Shown here: one piece after another, positions 42,281 to 55,010 of the stretch
How the letters are laid out: every line of letters starts with the position of its first letter
Position numbering within the stretch: position 1 is the stretch's first letter
Assembly (NCBI GenBank): GCA_011947345.1
Contig: JAAVTG010000379.1
Span: 1 to 64,000 of the forward strand
Direction: 5' to 3'
From: Phytophthora quininea
Taxonomy: Eukaryota > Oomycota > Peronosporomycetes > Peronosporales > Peronosporaceae
DNA: 64,000 bases
The notes under the pieces: generated by a model
Database searches by the model: none
Seen by the model: the letters and a program-made list of their open reading frames with translations, nothing else
What the model was told of the DNA's origin: nothing
Translations under genes and position numbers: made by a program

Positions 42281-45226
42281 ATGGCGGACTTGGTGAAGCG
42301 GCTTGAAAACTGCGAAGATGGCGCGCTTGGGACGGAGCTAATCGCTCTCCTACCTGATCTAGCAGCCAGCGAAGACCCCAAGAACGCTGTACAGGACGTG
42401 GCGGCGTTCGTGGCTGCAGAGGACACGCGCTGGTGCTCTGGCACCCAGAAATTGGTTTCGTATCTAAATGAATGCGATAGTAATCGTGACCTGGTGTTGG
42501 AGCTGCTGGACGCACTACTGCAATTAGCTCTTCAGGAGCCCACGCAGTTGAGTCAGAGCAGACAAGAGGCACTGGTGGAGTTTTTGAAGTTGCTACGACA
42601 GAAATTAGCAATGGAAGTGGCTCCAAAAGTGGCTGACGTGGGGAGAACAAGTCCTGGCTTTGGCGTTCCAGCATGGAGAGCATGGAGAGATGGCAACAAT
42701 TGTTGGAGGAGTGGCAACGTTGCTGCTGCAGTTGCGCACCTCGTTGCTGGAGAAGAAAGCGACGACACCAGACCTGAAGCTCGAGACGTTCATTTGGAAG
42801 GTTGCAACGTTAGATTGGGTGTGGGTTGGAGGATGAAGAAGTACTCACGCGCTATGTTGTAATGATGCAGAATCTGGCAAAATTGGCGACTGCATGTGGT
42901 CCGATTCTCGCTGGGATCGAGACAAGGAAGGAAGGCGACGAGCAGAGCTTTGGTCGATTCAGTACTGACGAGGCGACGGCCGCGGTGGTGTCGTGTGTAG
43001 AATTGAGTGTGGATCAGCTGCAACTTCTCGCGACGGAGACGCCCCACGATCCAGTGGATGGGGCAGTGCTAAAGTTTTTCAGGTTGTATTGGCGGGCTTT
43101 CCAGCGTTTGCTTGTTGCGTTCGCTGATGTGCTAACATGCGAGTTGGAGAACAGCGTCATAGCGCTAGTCAATGCGACGGCCAATCTCATTTATGTCAGT
43201 GACAGGAGCGGTGAAGCAGGGAAGGAGTTACGAAGTATGGTGGACCAATCCATTACTCTAGTGACCAGTTTGCACCAGCAAATACGCTCAGACCAAGCAC
43301 GGGCTCTGTTGTGTAAATTACTGTGGCATCCAGCTTCAGACATGGTGCGTGCAGTGAAGCAGCGTCAATCGTCCGATGAAATCGTAGCTAACTTCGAGGC
43401 CGCGATTCGGTGGAGTCATTTATTGTTGCTGACCGCTTATGTGGGTTCAAACCGAATGCTGGATTGGAAGCTGATAGAATGGATGAGCTGAACGATGACG
43501 CTACCAAAGCAGTTGAGATTTCGCAATTGTTTGGACACTTTCGGGAGTGTGTACTCAACAAGTCTTCTTCCGATGTCGACGATCTGATAGATCTCTTTAC
43601 GGATTTAATGCTCAAGGCTTTTGTACATTTCGACAGCATTACGGAGGTGCAGCTCACTCTTTTGAAGCACACGCTTTATCCTGATTGGATGCAGCGATCA
43701 ATTTGCTGGGAAATCTGGAGAGAGCTTTTGTGCTTTTGTTGGGATGAGACAGTTTCTGCTCAGGCTCTTCAAATGCTGCTTGAAGTTACCCAGTGGGAAG
43801 ATGATGACTCCGGCGAAGCGTTCGTGCTTACACGTGAAGTAGACGATGGAATTCTGGATCTAATTGCTTTCGTATATGCTGATCTGCCCACCGCACTCAA
43901 AGATGTTTGCTTGGACCAAGTTACAGCAGTTATTGATGTGATTAGCAATGAAGGTCCCGGTCATCACTTTAGTTTGCAGGTGGGAGCGCAGTTGAAATTG
44001 CTGGAAAAGTTGGCGGGTGTGCAATTTCTGAAGTATTACGATGGTCCTGCGAAAGATGAATGGGTCGACAAGTATTTGCCGATGTGCTTCGAATGTTGCG
44101 GGACTGTTCTTGAGCTCTTAGCAAGCGAGGTAAGCAATCCTACCACGAAGCAAGAAAACACTTTCGGTATGATTCGCGTTCTTGATATGTGTCTCCTGGT
44201 CTTGAGAGGAGTCTACGACCACAAAGAGCCTCGAAGTGATGACAACGCTGAGCTCTCTGTAATTCTGGTCCAGATGTCCACTGAGGCGCTATCACAACTC
44301 GCGAGGATGTCGGGATATCTTCAGTCAATTAACCGTTCTAACCAACAACCTGGCAAACTCGGAACAAAGTTGTCAAACTTGAACAGTCCGACACTCATTG
44401 TGTACAACGAGCAATTGAGACGTCTCTGTATCTACTTGCAAAACTCGGGCCAGTTCTCAAGTACAACACAAACAACCAGTGTGTTCAAGTGATGAAAGAC
44501 CTGGTAGCTATCGTCGACGCAGCACACAAACCGCAATGTAGAATCGAGACTTTAGTTATCGCGGCTCAGTTCCTGAAAGGGACCTTGTTCGACATTCAAG
44601 TGGCAGGTGGTGACATGGAAGTTGTATGGCAGTTGGTGCTTGGCCTTTTCCAGAGGCTCTTTGCAGCGACTCGCGTCATGAATCGACAGAGTACTCGTCT
44701 ATTGCTATTGCTTTCTCTCTGCTTCGACGCTTTATATGAGCTGCTAGCAAGCTCGAACATTCTTGAAATGCCTGGAGCCCCGTTAAAGGAACTTTTGAGC
44801 GGCGAGATGAAGCAACTTTTCCGGCAGAGCCTGTCCATGCATCGACTAACTCCTGGCGAGGCTGCCAGTGCGCTCAGGACAGCCCAGAACAGCACTTTGC
44901 AGTGCTTGCAGCGAAACCAAGGTAGTAAGTATCGCTCATTTAGGGAAAAGTTTCCTGAAGAACCCGCTGATCTCTACAGGGAGACCAAAGAAGCCGATCA
45001 TGACACCACGATGACGTCGAACAAGCGACCTGCAGATGGGACTGAGACTTTGCCACAAAAGCGTCATAAGCTGACACATTTCGTCTCGCTGTGCCGCGAG
45101 ATCGAGTCCTCCATCTCATCACTAGGGGACGGAGATGCCACTGCACAGCTATTGTCAGGAAAAGAACTCGAGGAAGCTACTGCTGTGCTGCACCAGCTCC
45201 TCGCCAAGACGATCGCACTGGGTTAG
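42281..45226 (+). CDS. Large helical (HEAT/ARM-like) protein, unknown, several frame breaks
   Basis: Starts MADLVKRLENCEDGALGTEL and continues through four successive frames: 42281-42640, then a frame reading VLALAFQHGEHGEMATIV to about 42820, 42826-43491, 43410-44492 and 44489-45226. Together about 970 residues of Leu-rich amphipathic helices (LVLELLDALLQLALQ, LLCKLLWHPASDMVRAV, LTLLKHTLYPDWMQRSICWE, LLLLLSLCFDALYELL), ending with a basic patch KRPADGTETLPQKRHK. Frame changes near 42640, 42825, 43420 and 44485 could be short introns or indels; I could not fit GT-AG pairs to all. Fold-level call only. A FIRRM/FLIP-type (DUF4487) recombination factor crossed my mind but is not supported by a definite motif. 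Confidence 0.6.
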
Positions 45227-45306
45227 CGCCAAACGAGTACAAAGCGATGTGGCAATGAATCAATTGGTATACTAACTGCATGCGTCTGGAGATCCACGCG
45301 GCCACT

Positions 45307-46497
45307 TTAGCGATACGATCGCCCGAATCTCTGGAAGAAGTTGGCCTCGATCTTACCACGAGAACGGTCCTCGTTGGACTTCTCACGGTGTGCTGCTTGT
45401 TGAGCCTGTTGCTGTTGAGTCGCACGAACGTCAAGCTCCATCTGAGCTCGCCGCTGTTGGGTAAGGTATTCTTCGTACGCAAGCGTACGGTTATAGTCCC
45501 GTTGGGCTTGGGCATCGACTTCAGCCTGGTCACGCTCTTGCTGTCTCCGACGCGCTTTTCCATCCACCAGATCGTCATTCTGTCGGAGGTAATACTTCGT
45601 CTGCTCCACAGATAGCCCTTTCCAGTGGTCCACGCGCACTCGCTGCTCGTACGGCACACCAGGCAGCGAAGCTTGCAGCGGGTTCTCACTCACGAGGTTG
45701 CTCTGCAGAGTCAGTTGAATCTCGCGGGCATTCTCTTCTTGTTCACGACGACGGCGTTCGCTTTCATCCTGACGTTGTTGGGCCAACAGACGCTGGTTGA
45801 AGTCGCTGATCATCGCCGCTGCTGCTGCGCGTTCACGCTCGTTGCCTTGTTGCAGCTCCTCCATCAGTCGCTCAATCTCAAACAGTTGGGCCATGTAAGC
45901 AGCCATGTCTTCGCGCTCGTGGGCATTGTGCAGCGCGTCCTCGGCCATCTTTTGGATCGACCACTGCTTCATCTGCAGCGCCTGCAGTCGGAGACGTTCC
46001 AGTCGAGCAGCATCTTCACCCTCGAATTTCTGTGCAGCGCCTTGAGCGCAATTATCAGGGTCAATACTGATCGCGCGATTAGCTTTTTCTCGGGCACGAG
46101 CTTGACGCGCGTCCCCAGATTGCAAGTCCCAGTCATTGCGAAGCGTTAAAAGCTCTCGGCGCTTAACCAGTGCGTCTTCAGACTCGACTTGCAGCAGATA
46201 GCGACGAATCGCAGCATCTTCCTCTTCGCTCACGCGTTTCGCCTCACGCTCAGCCGCATCGAACTGCTCCCGTTCTTCCAATTGGTTCTTCACGCCTGCT
46301 ATATTCCGCTAAGAAAAATGTCAGTCATAAGAAAGCCAAACGGACACTTTAGCCGCGAAATCACCCACCCCAATGGTGCGTAGTCGACCAGGACCGAGCT
46401 TGTTGAATCGCTCGATCTCGCGCTGGCGTCTTGCCTCGTTGCGGAGCTCTTCCTTGTCTTGCGGCGCCGTTGGAGGTGGCATCGAACCCACCACCAT
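45307..46497 (-). CDS. RIB43A-like axonemal microtubule protein
   Basis: Two exons, 46497-46369 and 46308-45307, with a 60-nt intron. Start MVVGSMPPPTAP, then long coiled coil: NEARRQREIERFNKLGPGR, NQLEEREQFDAAEREAKRV, LERLRLQALQMKQWSIQKM, QRLLAQQRQDESERRRREQ, and the typical end NFFQRFGRSYR. About 375 residues, the usual size for RIB43A. Known role: binds inside or along the protofilament ribbon of ciliary and flagellar doublet microtubules, so expression would be expected in zoospores. It is followed on the same strand by nothing close; the large helical gene converges from the left with about 80 bp between stops. Confidence 0.9.
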
Positions 46498-46958
46498 TTT
46501 GTCAGCTTTCGGGTTCTTCAAGACGCTCGGAGTGATGTGGGAGGTGTTTCGTTTTCAGGAAACCGCAGCCTGCTCGGGTTGCAGACTGCGCATGGGATGA
46601 AGAGAACAAGTATTCCTGGCTGCACAGTTTTAGCCCATGCAAGGAAATGAAAGGCAAGGCATTGACGTACCTGTTCCTGCAACGACTGACACGTACTTGC
46701 AGCTCGTCTCTCACTTGCTACCCTTGTGCTCCCTGAGTCCGAGGCTAATTCAAGCGATTGTATATTGTTTGTTCTTTTCTCACTGCTTTTTGTTTTCGAG
46801 CCTTGTCCGATGTCGCTGCTGATCGTTTGGATCCGTGATAAAGTACCTTTCATAGAAAAACAGGGGTGACCACCGCTGCCTTGCATCCCAGTGCGCTTGC
46901 CTTCAGCTAGAATCACGGGGCAAGGGAGTGGGGAGTAGATACAGCGCGAGTTGGCTGC
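46498..46958. other. Intergenic between ClpX 3' end and RIB43A start
   Basis: Contains the RIB43A promoter. The 132-codon minus frame at 46518-46916 has no motif and is not called. Confidence 0.45.
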
Positions 46959-49014
46959 TTAAACGCATTCCTCACGCTTGTCACTGTCGTCTTCCAGACT
47001 CTTGAGGTAATCCTCAAGCGTCATGTCACCACGGACGAGTACGGGCTGCTTGCGACCGAGGATAGCCTCCTCGTCCACATACACGGCGCGTACGTCGTTC
47101 ATGTCAGGCAAGTCAAACATTGTCTCCATGAGAGCACGCTCAAAAATGGAGCGCAGGCCACGCGCCCCAGTGTTCTTGCGAAGTGCAGATTCGGCCACGG
47201 CCTCCAGCGCGGCGTCCGTCGCGTGGAACTCAACGTCACTCAACGCAAAAGAGCCTTGTACTGACGAACAAGGCTGTTCTTGGGCTCTGTCAGTACTTGC
47301 ACCAGCTCCTTCTTCGAAAGGCCGGTGGTACTCACGAGCATCGGGAAACGACCAATGAACTCGGGAATGAGTCCATACGACACAAGATCTTCCGGCTCCG
47401 CTTGGGAAAGCAGCGCGCCGATCTGATCACTGTCCTTCAGACGCATGTTGGGCATCTGAGCACCAAAACCGATAGACGATCGAGACGTACGACGAGAAAC
47501 CTGCTTCTCCAGGCCAGCAAACGCGCCGCCGCAGATAAACAGGATGTTGGTCGTGTCGATCGTAATGTACTCGCCCCGAGGGTTCTTACGGCCACCCTTC
47601 TCGGCACATTCACCAGGCTCCCTTCGAGGATCTTCAGCAGCGCTTGCTGGACACCTTCTCCGGACACGTCACGCGTGATACTCACGTTCTCGCTCTTGCG
47701 GGTAATCTTGTCAATCTCATCAATGTACACGATGCCACGCTGCGTGGCTTCCAGGTTGTAGTTGGCTGCTTGGTACAGCTTGAACAGCACCGACTCTACA
47801 TCCTCACCGACATATCCTGCTTGGGTCAGACACGTCGCGTCTGCGATCACAATCGGCACTTTAGCCAGCCTCGCTAGCGTCTTGGCCAGCAACGTCTTGC
47901 CGGAGCCGGTGGGTCCCACCAACATAATGTTCGTCTTGTCCAACTCGACGCCGTCGAGGTACTGCAGCTTGTCCCCCAGCGAGTGGTGCTGCAACCTCGT
48001 AGCATGGGCATCAGTCGTCGACGCCGTAGTCTCCGTCCTCTCTTCAGTACCGGAGCCTTTGGACTGTTGCGCATTGCCATGTTTCTTCTCCGCTCCAGGA
48101 TAGATCTCCTCGAGCATCAAACGTCGTGACCGAATGTCGTCAGGGTCCGTGTTCTGTCTGGTGACTCCTCCAGCTCGCGGGTGAGCTGCTTTAACCCCAG
48201 CCGCTTCCGCCTCCTTCCTGGCCTGCAGAAGCTCCAATGCATGCAGACGCTTGTAGTGGTTGTGCACCCCCACAGCCAGCGTCTTCTTGACTTTGTCTTG
48301 TCCGATGACGTACTCGTTCAGACCGTCGTAGATCTCTCGAGGGGTCAGCACGCGTTCTTTGGTGGCTGTGCTCTCCGATCCGAACAGAGCCTCATTGGCC
48401 AGCTTTTCATATTCCCCGTCCGCGTTCATCCGTCCTGCGCGGGTCGGGGACGGGTAGTTGCCGCTGTATGTGGGACCACCCAGACTGGCACCTCTGGTGG
48501 TCTGCATAGTGCCAGTAGGCGACAGCGAGGAGCTCAGCGAGCTCAGTGCTGCTGCCGCCGCTGCGTTGCGGAACGTGGGGCTGGACTGAGACGGGGGCTG
48601 CGCCTTCAAGGCAAAGTGGAGGTTGCAGGTGACGCACTTGACCACGTCGCCCTTCTTGAACTCGACGGGCGGCGACGTCGTCGATGTGGACGGTGGTGGA
48701 GCCGACGACGACGGCGTTGACGTCAACTTGTCCAGCGGCTCCGCCAGCACCAGCGGCGAGCCGCATTGCGGGCAGCTGAGCTGGTCGCCCGCCGCCTTCT
48801 TGCCGTGGGTAGGGGGACCCGTGACGACGCTTCGGCTCCAAACCCGCGGGTTGAGATGCCCGATGGTGGTGGTGGTGGCGGCGGCGATGGTCTGGGTACT
48901 GCTACGATCCCGGTAATTGGAAGCGAGGAGCGACAGAGCGCGCGCGTTCGGAGAGCGCAGCAGCTGACGCGACATGCGCACGGAGATTATCTCGGGACGC
49001 AGCGAGCGCAGCAT
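46959..49014 (-). CDS. clpX: Mitochondrial ClpX AAA+ unfoldase (two frame breaks)
   Basis: Start at 49014: [20 protein letters not shown], an Arg/Ser/Leu-rich mitochondrial presequence. Then a zinc-like pair CPQCGSPL and [11 protein letters not shown], the ClpX entry segment [20 protein letters not shown], Walker [34 protein letters not shown] (pore-1 GYVG loop), Walker [11 protein letters not shown], arginine-rich [12 protein letters not shown] and the C-terminal small domain LREK-equivalent ([20 protein letters not shown]). ClpX unfolds substrates for ClpP; in mitochondria it can also act alone. The frame is broken at 47603-47604 and 47247-47250 (coding-strand CC and TTTT); one added base at each restores the conserved NVPEKGG-like and ALF-like text. 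An insertion of about 50 residues precedes Walker A. Confidence 0.93.
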
Positions 49015-49429
49015 GGTTCGGGCTAGCGGCGGTGGCTGGGAAGCTTCACGTGGAGGACTGCGGCGGCGACGTCTTCCTCCGGGCGGAGCTTGAAGCAAAA
49101 TCCCAAAGAAACGGAAGAAGGGGGCCAAAATGTAGAAAATGCTCCATGATAGGTCCGCATACAAACACCAAGTGTCTTCAGACAAAGCATGCTATAGCAT
49201 ATCGGAGATGTGCGGCGATCACTTCTTCAAGGACAGTGCTATTTTCATCAGCTGAAACACAAGGTCTTTGACCAGCTTCCGCCCCTAAATGCAGCACATG
49301 TGAACTTGCTTGTCCTGGAACTGCCAGAACGGAGACGCAACTGCTTGAGCAGATTCGCCCACTTGACGAGAGATTGGAAAATGCTATAAAGCAAACTCTC
49401 AGCATTGAAAGTTAACCGCGCAAGCCCGC
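49015..49429. other. Intergenic upstream of ClpX
   Basis: No supported gene. It lies between the ClpX start and the end of 'FVETM' copy 2, both on the minus strand. Confidence 0.45.
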
Positions 49430-49836
49430 TTAGTCATCCTCATTCTTGCCTTCCTCTTCCTCGTTCTCGTTCTCGTCTTCGTCTTCGTCTTCGTCTTCCC
49501 CGTCATCCCTGTCCCAAAGCTCGTATTCTTCATCTTGGACTTGCGCTTCGTACGACCGCACCACCGCGTGCAGCTGCGGCTCCGTGAATTCAATGTCGCT
49601 GCGATGTTTCTTCATCGTCTCCACAAAGTGCTGCACCTTCCTCTTCTCATCGCCACTCGGTGGGATGAAGCCAACCACGATGCCGTACACGTGCTCCCAC
49701 TGGTAGCAATGGACAATTTCCCCGCCAAGCGCTCCAACTCGAACTTCTCCTCGACCAGGTCGGCGTTCAACACGGGACGGTTGCCGACGACCTTCACGCC
49801 GTACATCACGCAAGGATAGTATTCCCCGTACACCAT
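49430..49836 (-). CDS. Unknown 'FVETM' family protein, copy 2
   Basis: Start MVYGEYYPCVMYGVKVVGNR at 49836, then PVLNADLVEEKFELERLAG, a frame break at the coding-strand GGGG run (49720-49723), then EIVHCYQWEHVYGIVVGFIP, VQHFVETMKKHRSDIEFTEP and HAVVRSYEAQVQDEEYELWD, with a highly acidic tail of Asp/Glu repeats. One extra G heals the break. Same family as 41829-42151 and 49983-50360; this copy is the most complete and gives the likely full architecture of about 135 residues. Function unknown. Confidence 0.65.
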
Positions 49837-49982
49837 GGTTCTTCAGCACCGCGTCAAGTACTCGGAATGGCATGACATTGGTGGGAAGAAGAATCGAGCG
49901 ACGTAAAGTGACCACACGGTTTGAAAGGTTTAGAACCGGGTTAGCGAGCATTACGGGTGTGACTTCGTAACGCCGTCAAAGC

Positions 49983-50360
49983 TAGTCATCTTCATACTTC
50001 TCTTCGTCGTCGCCCCCACACCACAGATCGTGCTACTCACCTTCGACGCCTGCATCATACGCTCGCACCTCCGCGTCCAATTTGGGCTCCGTGAAATCGA
50101 TATCGCTGTCGTGCTTCTTCATCGTCTCCACGAAGCGCCTCACGCGCTTCTCGGCATTACTTGGCGGAATGAAACCAACTTCGATGCCATCCATACACAT
50201 GGTGAGTCTCGTGCAAGCGGATCATCCTGCCGGCCCAGATCCCAAACTCGAACTTGGTCGATCAAGTTGGCGTTCAAAACAGCGCGGTCGTCGACGATCA
50301 ACACTACGTTGTTTTGGCAGTGTCGACTTCCAAGTTCCAAGTGATTAAAAGAAAACCTCA
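49983..50360 (-). pseudogene. 'FVETM' family, copy 3 (degraded)
   Basis: Fragments in three frames: VLIVDDRAVLNANLIDQ, RMIRLHETHHVYG, EVGFIPPSNAEKRVRRFVET and SDIDFTEPKLDAEVRAYDAG. A TAG stands where copy 2 has a Glu-rich stretch; beyond it the frame still reads HDLWCGGDDEEKYEDD to a second stop at 49983, like the acidic end of copy 2. Frame changes plus an in-frame stop suggest a pseudogene, although some breaks may be base-calling errors. Confidence 0.65.
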
Positions 50361-50869
50361 GAAATGCCAAGACTCGACCAGGGAATTGCGGCGTAAGACG
50401 CCAACCATATCGTTGAAGTCGCTTGCATCGAGACCGGCCCCGCGCTTGTCCGGTGATCGACGACGGTCGGACCGGATGTCTGTCACCGCCCGTAAGTAAC
50501 TTCCCCAGGGCTTGCTTGTCGAGCATGGATGGCTCACCTTGCATTCGCGTCCGCGCAATTCGGTGGCGCAGCAACTCGGAGGGCGGCGCGAATGCTTTAA
50601 GAAGCCGATGGAGGCCGAGGCAAGGTGACGTCGATCGTTGCCGTGTCCTTGCAACCAGGCGAATGCGGTAAAACTCTAAAACATGCTCAAATGACGCCTA
50701 ACACGCATATGAAACCACATTGAGAGTGTGCGTAGTTTGAAACAGAACCGCACCTTTCAGTGTTTCCCTTCGAAACAAGTATAGGATGGGCAGAGGACGC
50801 AGTGTCGTCTGTCCGCGCCTCGCTTCCTGCTCACTGCGCCATCGCCTCCCAAGCCCAAGCCCCCGGTTC
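50361..50869. other. Intergenic upstream of the PDZ gene
   Basis: Divergent region between 'FVETM' copy 3 (minus) and the PDZ gene (plus). No motif-bearing frame. Confidence 0.45.
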
Positions 50870-53800
50870 ATGGCGCGGCTCGCTGCGCCGCCGGAAGCCG
50901 ACAGCATGCAGGACTACCTGATCAACTGGAATGCAGGGCCGCTGGGAGTGGTGCTGCGCCCCGACCTGGGGGCCGACATGCCCCCGTCGTGGCGCAGCTG
51001 CTGCCGCAGCCGTCGGTGCTCAAGATGGCCGGCGTCCAGGAAGGAGACCTACTGATCAGCGTCAACGGCAAGAAGACGACGCGGCTGGGCTACGAGAAGG
51101 TGGTGCGACTGCTCTTCAAGGAGCGGCTGCCCATGGTGCTGCACTTCCGCTCGCCCCTGCAGGTGCCTGAGATGCAGCGAGGCGTCAGCGCCGCCATCCA
51201 GGAGGAGCCGACATCGCAGAGGACGAGGACCAGGAGGACCAGCACCTCAGCTAGACCTCCTACCAGTCAGCCACAGCCACAACAGCCCAAGAGCAGGACC
51301 AGAAGACCCTCGGAAGACGACCGACTCCGAGTCAGGGACATGGAGCGGCAGTTTGATCCCGAGCTGCTTAAAAACCCGTACGAAAGCGTCAGTATTGACA
51401 GCGCCACGTCCACCAAGAGCAAGAAGAATCGGAGCAAGAAGAGCAAAGCGGATGCCGAGGAGAAGAGACTGCGGAAGCAGTTCAGCGTCGTGTGGGAACG
51501 AGGCTCACTAGGCATTTCGTTTCGAGCGTACAACTCCAAGGTGAACGTGCCATGTGTGGACTTTATCAGCACGAGCCGGGGACAGGGACGAGGGATGGAC
51601 CGGGTCTGCGTGAACGACGTGCTGATCGCGATCAACGGGGAGAAGACCAAGGCTCTGGGCGTGGAGAAGGTGCTCCGGTGGCTTCACGTGATCGAGAAGC
51701 CCGTGGTACTGCGCTTCCACGCGTCGTCCAACCGCATTTTGAACCCGGCCGGAGGACTGATGCCGCACCTTGCAGATGACGAGAACTCAGCTCGACCGAG
51801 ACGTCTCACCACGCCTCAGCCAGAGTATGAGCCGCCCCCGCGTCCGCCGCGCCGAAACAATAGCGTGGAACAGCCCTCCACCCAGCCACGGTCGGACCAC
51901 AGAGGCTCCGATGCGAGGGAGTACGAGCTGCAGTCGTCAGCTGTGGTGCAGCGTGATGGACGACGGTACTCGCGAAATAGTGCGACGTACTTTGAGCGGC
52001 AGCCAATTGAGGAGTTCGAGCCTCAATATGAACTTGCTACCTCGAAGATCCAGCTCAAGGAGCGCCGCTACTCGAACCACTCGGTGGGCGGCTACCATCG
52101 TGCTCAAGAAGGCGAGCAGCCGTTTGACGATGGTGGCGACTTCCGTCGCGAGCCGCTGGAGGACTCTGGGCCACCGCAATTTGACCTGCGCATCGACGCA
52201 CACATTGTGCCCCACCGTCGCTCTCAACACGAGGACCCCAACCGCTACAACCAGCCACAACCGCAGTTGACTGCGTCGAGGTCTCGGTCGAACTCTGCGT
52301 CGCACAATGATCGTCGTCCCCACCAACCGCAGTTTGAGTCGAAGCTTCCGCCGACGCCGGTTAAAAATCTTAGCAGTAGTCACTCTGCGGCTGCGAGACC
52401 ACGGTTGGCCTCACGCGATAGCCAAGTCAGCAACTCGTCCAACTTAAGTTTTGAGGAGGCGGCAAGTGTCGTGGCTCGAGCTACAGGCAAACCTGTGGAG
52501 GAGTGCGAGTTTGGCGGTGTACCGTTGATGAAAATCCAGGAAGGAACGGTCCAGGCGAAGCTCATGTACATCTACGCCAAGGCATGTCTAGCGAAGGAGG
52601 ACAGTTCGGACGACGAGCCGGCATCGAAGGACCCGCAAATCCCGCGCACGCCGGGGAATCCGTTGGGTCGCAAGACGCACTCCAAGTATTTGTCGTACAC
52701 TATCCTCGAGGGCGATGCCGTGGCGTCGAATTCTCACATCCCAAGCCAGCGAAATGGTGATACCAAGTCTGCGGAGACGAAGCCCACCGGAGTCATCAAA
52801 CTCGAGGACATCTCGGTCCCCAGCAAAGCGGAAGGGGATCACAGCGCCGAAAAACGTCAGGACGTGAAACCACAGCCGGCGGTGATTTCGCCACCGGTGA
52901 CTTCAGTGGGTCCCTCGAACTCGATCAGCAGTGACGAACCCGTCATTACGCCTCCTCCCGTTGCCGAACCTGCTCCTGCCGACGACTTTATCTCACTCAA
53001 GGACTTTGTCGTCAAGGGCGATGGCAGCCTGACGGAGCGGCGCACGTCCTCGAGCGTCAACAGTACGGCAACTCCTGTCCATTCGACCGATGGCGGAGCG
53101 GATCAAGTGGAGGAACAGCAAGCAGTTCCAAGTGACGCCGTGGACGAATCTAATTTTACAGCTACAACAACAGTTGCCACAGAAAATGTTGAGGCGGAGA
53201 TTACGCCAAGCCAGCTGGAGGTTACTGCTGAAAAATCTGAGCAAGCTAAGGAAGCAGTGCACGTGGTGAAGAAGGAGAATGGCCCCCAACTGGAGGCAGA
53301 GCACGAAGGAAAGCCAGAATATGAACACGACCACGTGGAAGAGCATGACGATGCTGCCAGCGTCGACAGTTCGAATGAGCGAGATTTGGCGGCGAGTGTA
53401 GCTTCGTTAGACGACCTGCTTGACCTCCAGAAGGATCCCAACCACGAAGACGAGGAAGAGTTCGTTGACGATGACGATGACGACGATGAAGAGGGTACCA
53501 ACAAGACTCGTGACGAGGAGAAGGTGAAGCTGGCTCAGGTTCAGGAGGAAGAGACAGAAGAGCATTCCGACCAGGAGAAGCACGAAGAGCACCCGATCCA
53601 GGACAAACTTGAGGAAATCTCAAGCCAGGAAGAGGTCCAGGAGAAGCTTGAAGAAGTCTCGACCCACGAAGAGCACGTAGCAGCGGAAGAGGAAGAGATC
53701 GAGGATGGCGCTCTGACCAACCCCTCGTGGATGAACTCTTCCGAAACGTGCCAGACGTGCGCGACATTATTAAGGACAAGCCTGCTCTCGTGGTGCTGGT

Positions 53801-54481
53801 GAAGAAGAGCATGATTGGTGAGATCCAGGAGATCCTGCAGAGTTTGCAGATGGAGCTGCAGTTTGAGCGCCACTCGGTTATGGGTGTCGGCTCTACTGCC
53901 AGTCCCCCCATCACTCGCAGCGAGGCCTGGACAACGAGGGTCAGCACTGCTACCGTTGCGGTGCGACTGGCGAGCTAGCAGAGCTGAACGTGGCGGACGG
54001 CCACCACGAACTGTACTGCCAAGACTGCTGGGAGATGTTCTTCTTCAGCGAAGACCGACAATCGCCCACCTCGCTGAGTAAATCGCTGAAGCCCTCCGAG
54101 TCCAGTCGCCTCTCTGCCGACGAAGATGCGCTGGACGAAGCGCTCAAGTACAGCTTCCACGACAGCTCGATCACCAAGGAGGACATGATCCACCCGTGGC
54201 GATACCTGAACGACTCGATGTCATCTCTGCGCGACTCTGATGCGTCAAGCATCACAGACCGTGCAGATGAAGTGTGGCTGTAAGTATATTTTTTGATATC
54301 GTCCGGGCCAGGAGGCAAGGAGTACAAGACTCTCAGCGAGCAGAGGAGGTGGCGGTGGTCTCTCTCTGCTGCTGGAGTAGGCAATGTATCGGCGCCAAGT
54401 CGAGTTGGGGGAAGGATGCAGCGCGGAGGAAGGAGGCCAGCAAAACAGAATTCAGTTGTGCCGATTCCTGAAAGTGAGTAA
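50870..54481 (+). CDS. Two-PDZ scaffold protein with acidic coiled tail and Cys-pair end (three frame breaks)
   Basis: Start MARLAAPPEADSMQDYLINW at 50870. PDZ 1: GPLGVVLRPDLG, VAGVQEGDLLISVNGKK-type text (MAGVQEGDLLISVNGKKTT), YEKVVRLLFKERLPMVLHF. PDZ 2: RGSLGISFRAYNS, VCVNDVLIAINGEKTKALG, VLRWLHVIEKP. Then a long Ser/Pro/Arg-rich linker; a small helical block FEEAASVVARATGKPVEECE to KLMYIYAKACLA; a Glu-rich coil; and a C-terminal zinc-like pair HCYRCGATGEL and LYCQDCWEMFFF. PDZ domains bind C-terminal peptides, so a scaffold role is inferred. Breaks at 50981-50985, 53721-53724 and 53904-53909 are all C runs healed by one C. The last exon after a GTAAGT at about 54282 is uncertain. Confidence 0.82.
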
Positions 54482-55010
54482 TGCAACGGAGTTTACAATG
54501 CGATCGACTTTGGGCTGTTTCATGTTCGACTACAAATGTTCAGACTGAAGTTCTTTGCTTGTCAACCATTGCGATCGTAGTTGACCCAAAGGCAAGTACA
54601 GTGCCAAGTAGGAAACTAGTACAGTTCACGGCGTCGGATAAGATAACAACACGCTTCTGCATCACGTCAAGCTGTCCTCACTTCAGACTTCCACTTTGAA
54701 CACCAGCGGAGGTCGCCTACAGCATCTGTTCCAGTCATTTTCTTGGGCAAGGCTACGGCATTCGGGATTTGAGCGCTTCCTGGGACAATCGCAGGGCCTT
54801 GAACGGGACGGCGCGAGGGCGTTTTCGAGCTAGAATCCAGCACTTCTCGAAATACGCAGGTCGGCCGCACCCGCCGATCGATCCATCGCCTCTTCCGTTT
54901 TCCCGACTCCACGCGACTCCACCGCCCAGCAGTCCACGAAACCTGTTCTCGGGTGCAATAGAATAGACACCAAAGACACTTGTACTGGCAGTGCCCAAGT
55001 CCCGTCAACG
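54482..55010. other. Intergenic, no supported gene
   Basis: Short frames on both strands only. It contains the promoter region of the gene at 55011. Confidence 0.45.

Noticed and set aside
42281..45226. FANCI or FIRRM orthologue
   Set aside because: Only general helical-repeat character is visible; no diagnostic block could be identified.
46518..46916. 132-codon minus frame between ClpX and RIB43A
   Set aside because: No motif, no paralogue, and it overlaps the RIB43A start region.
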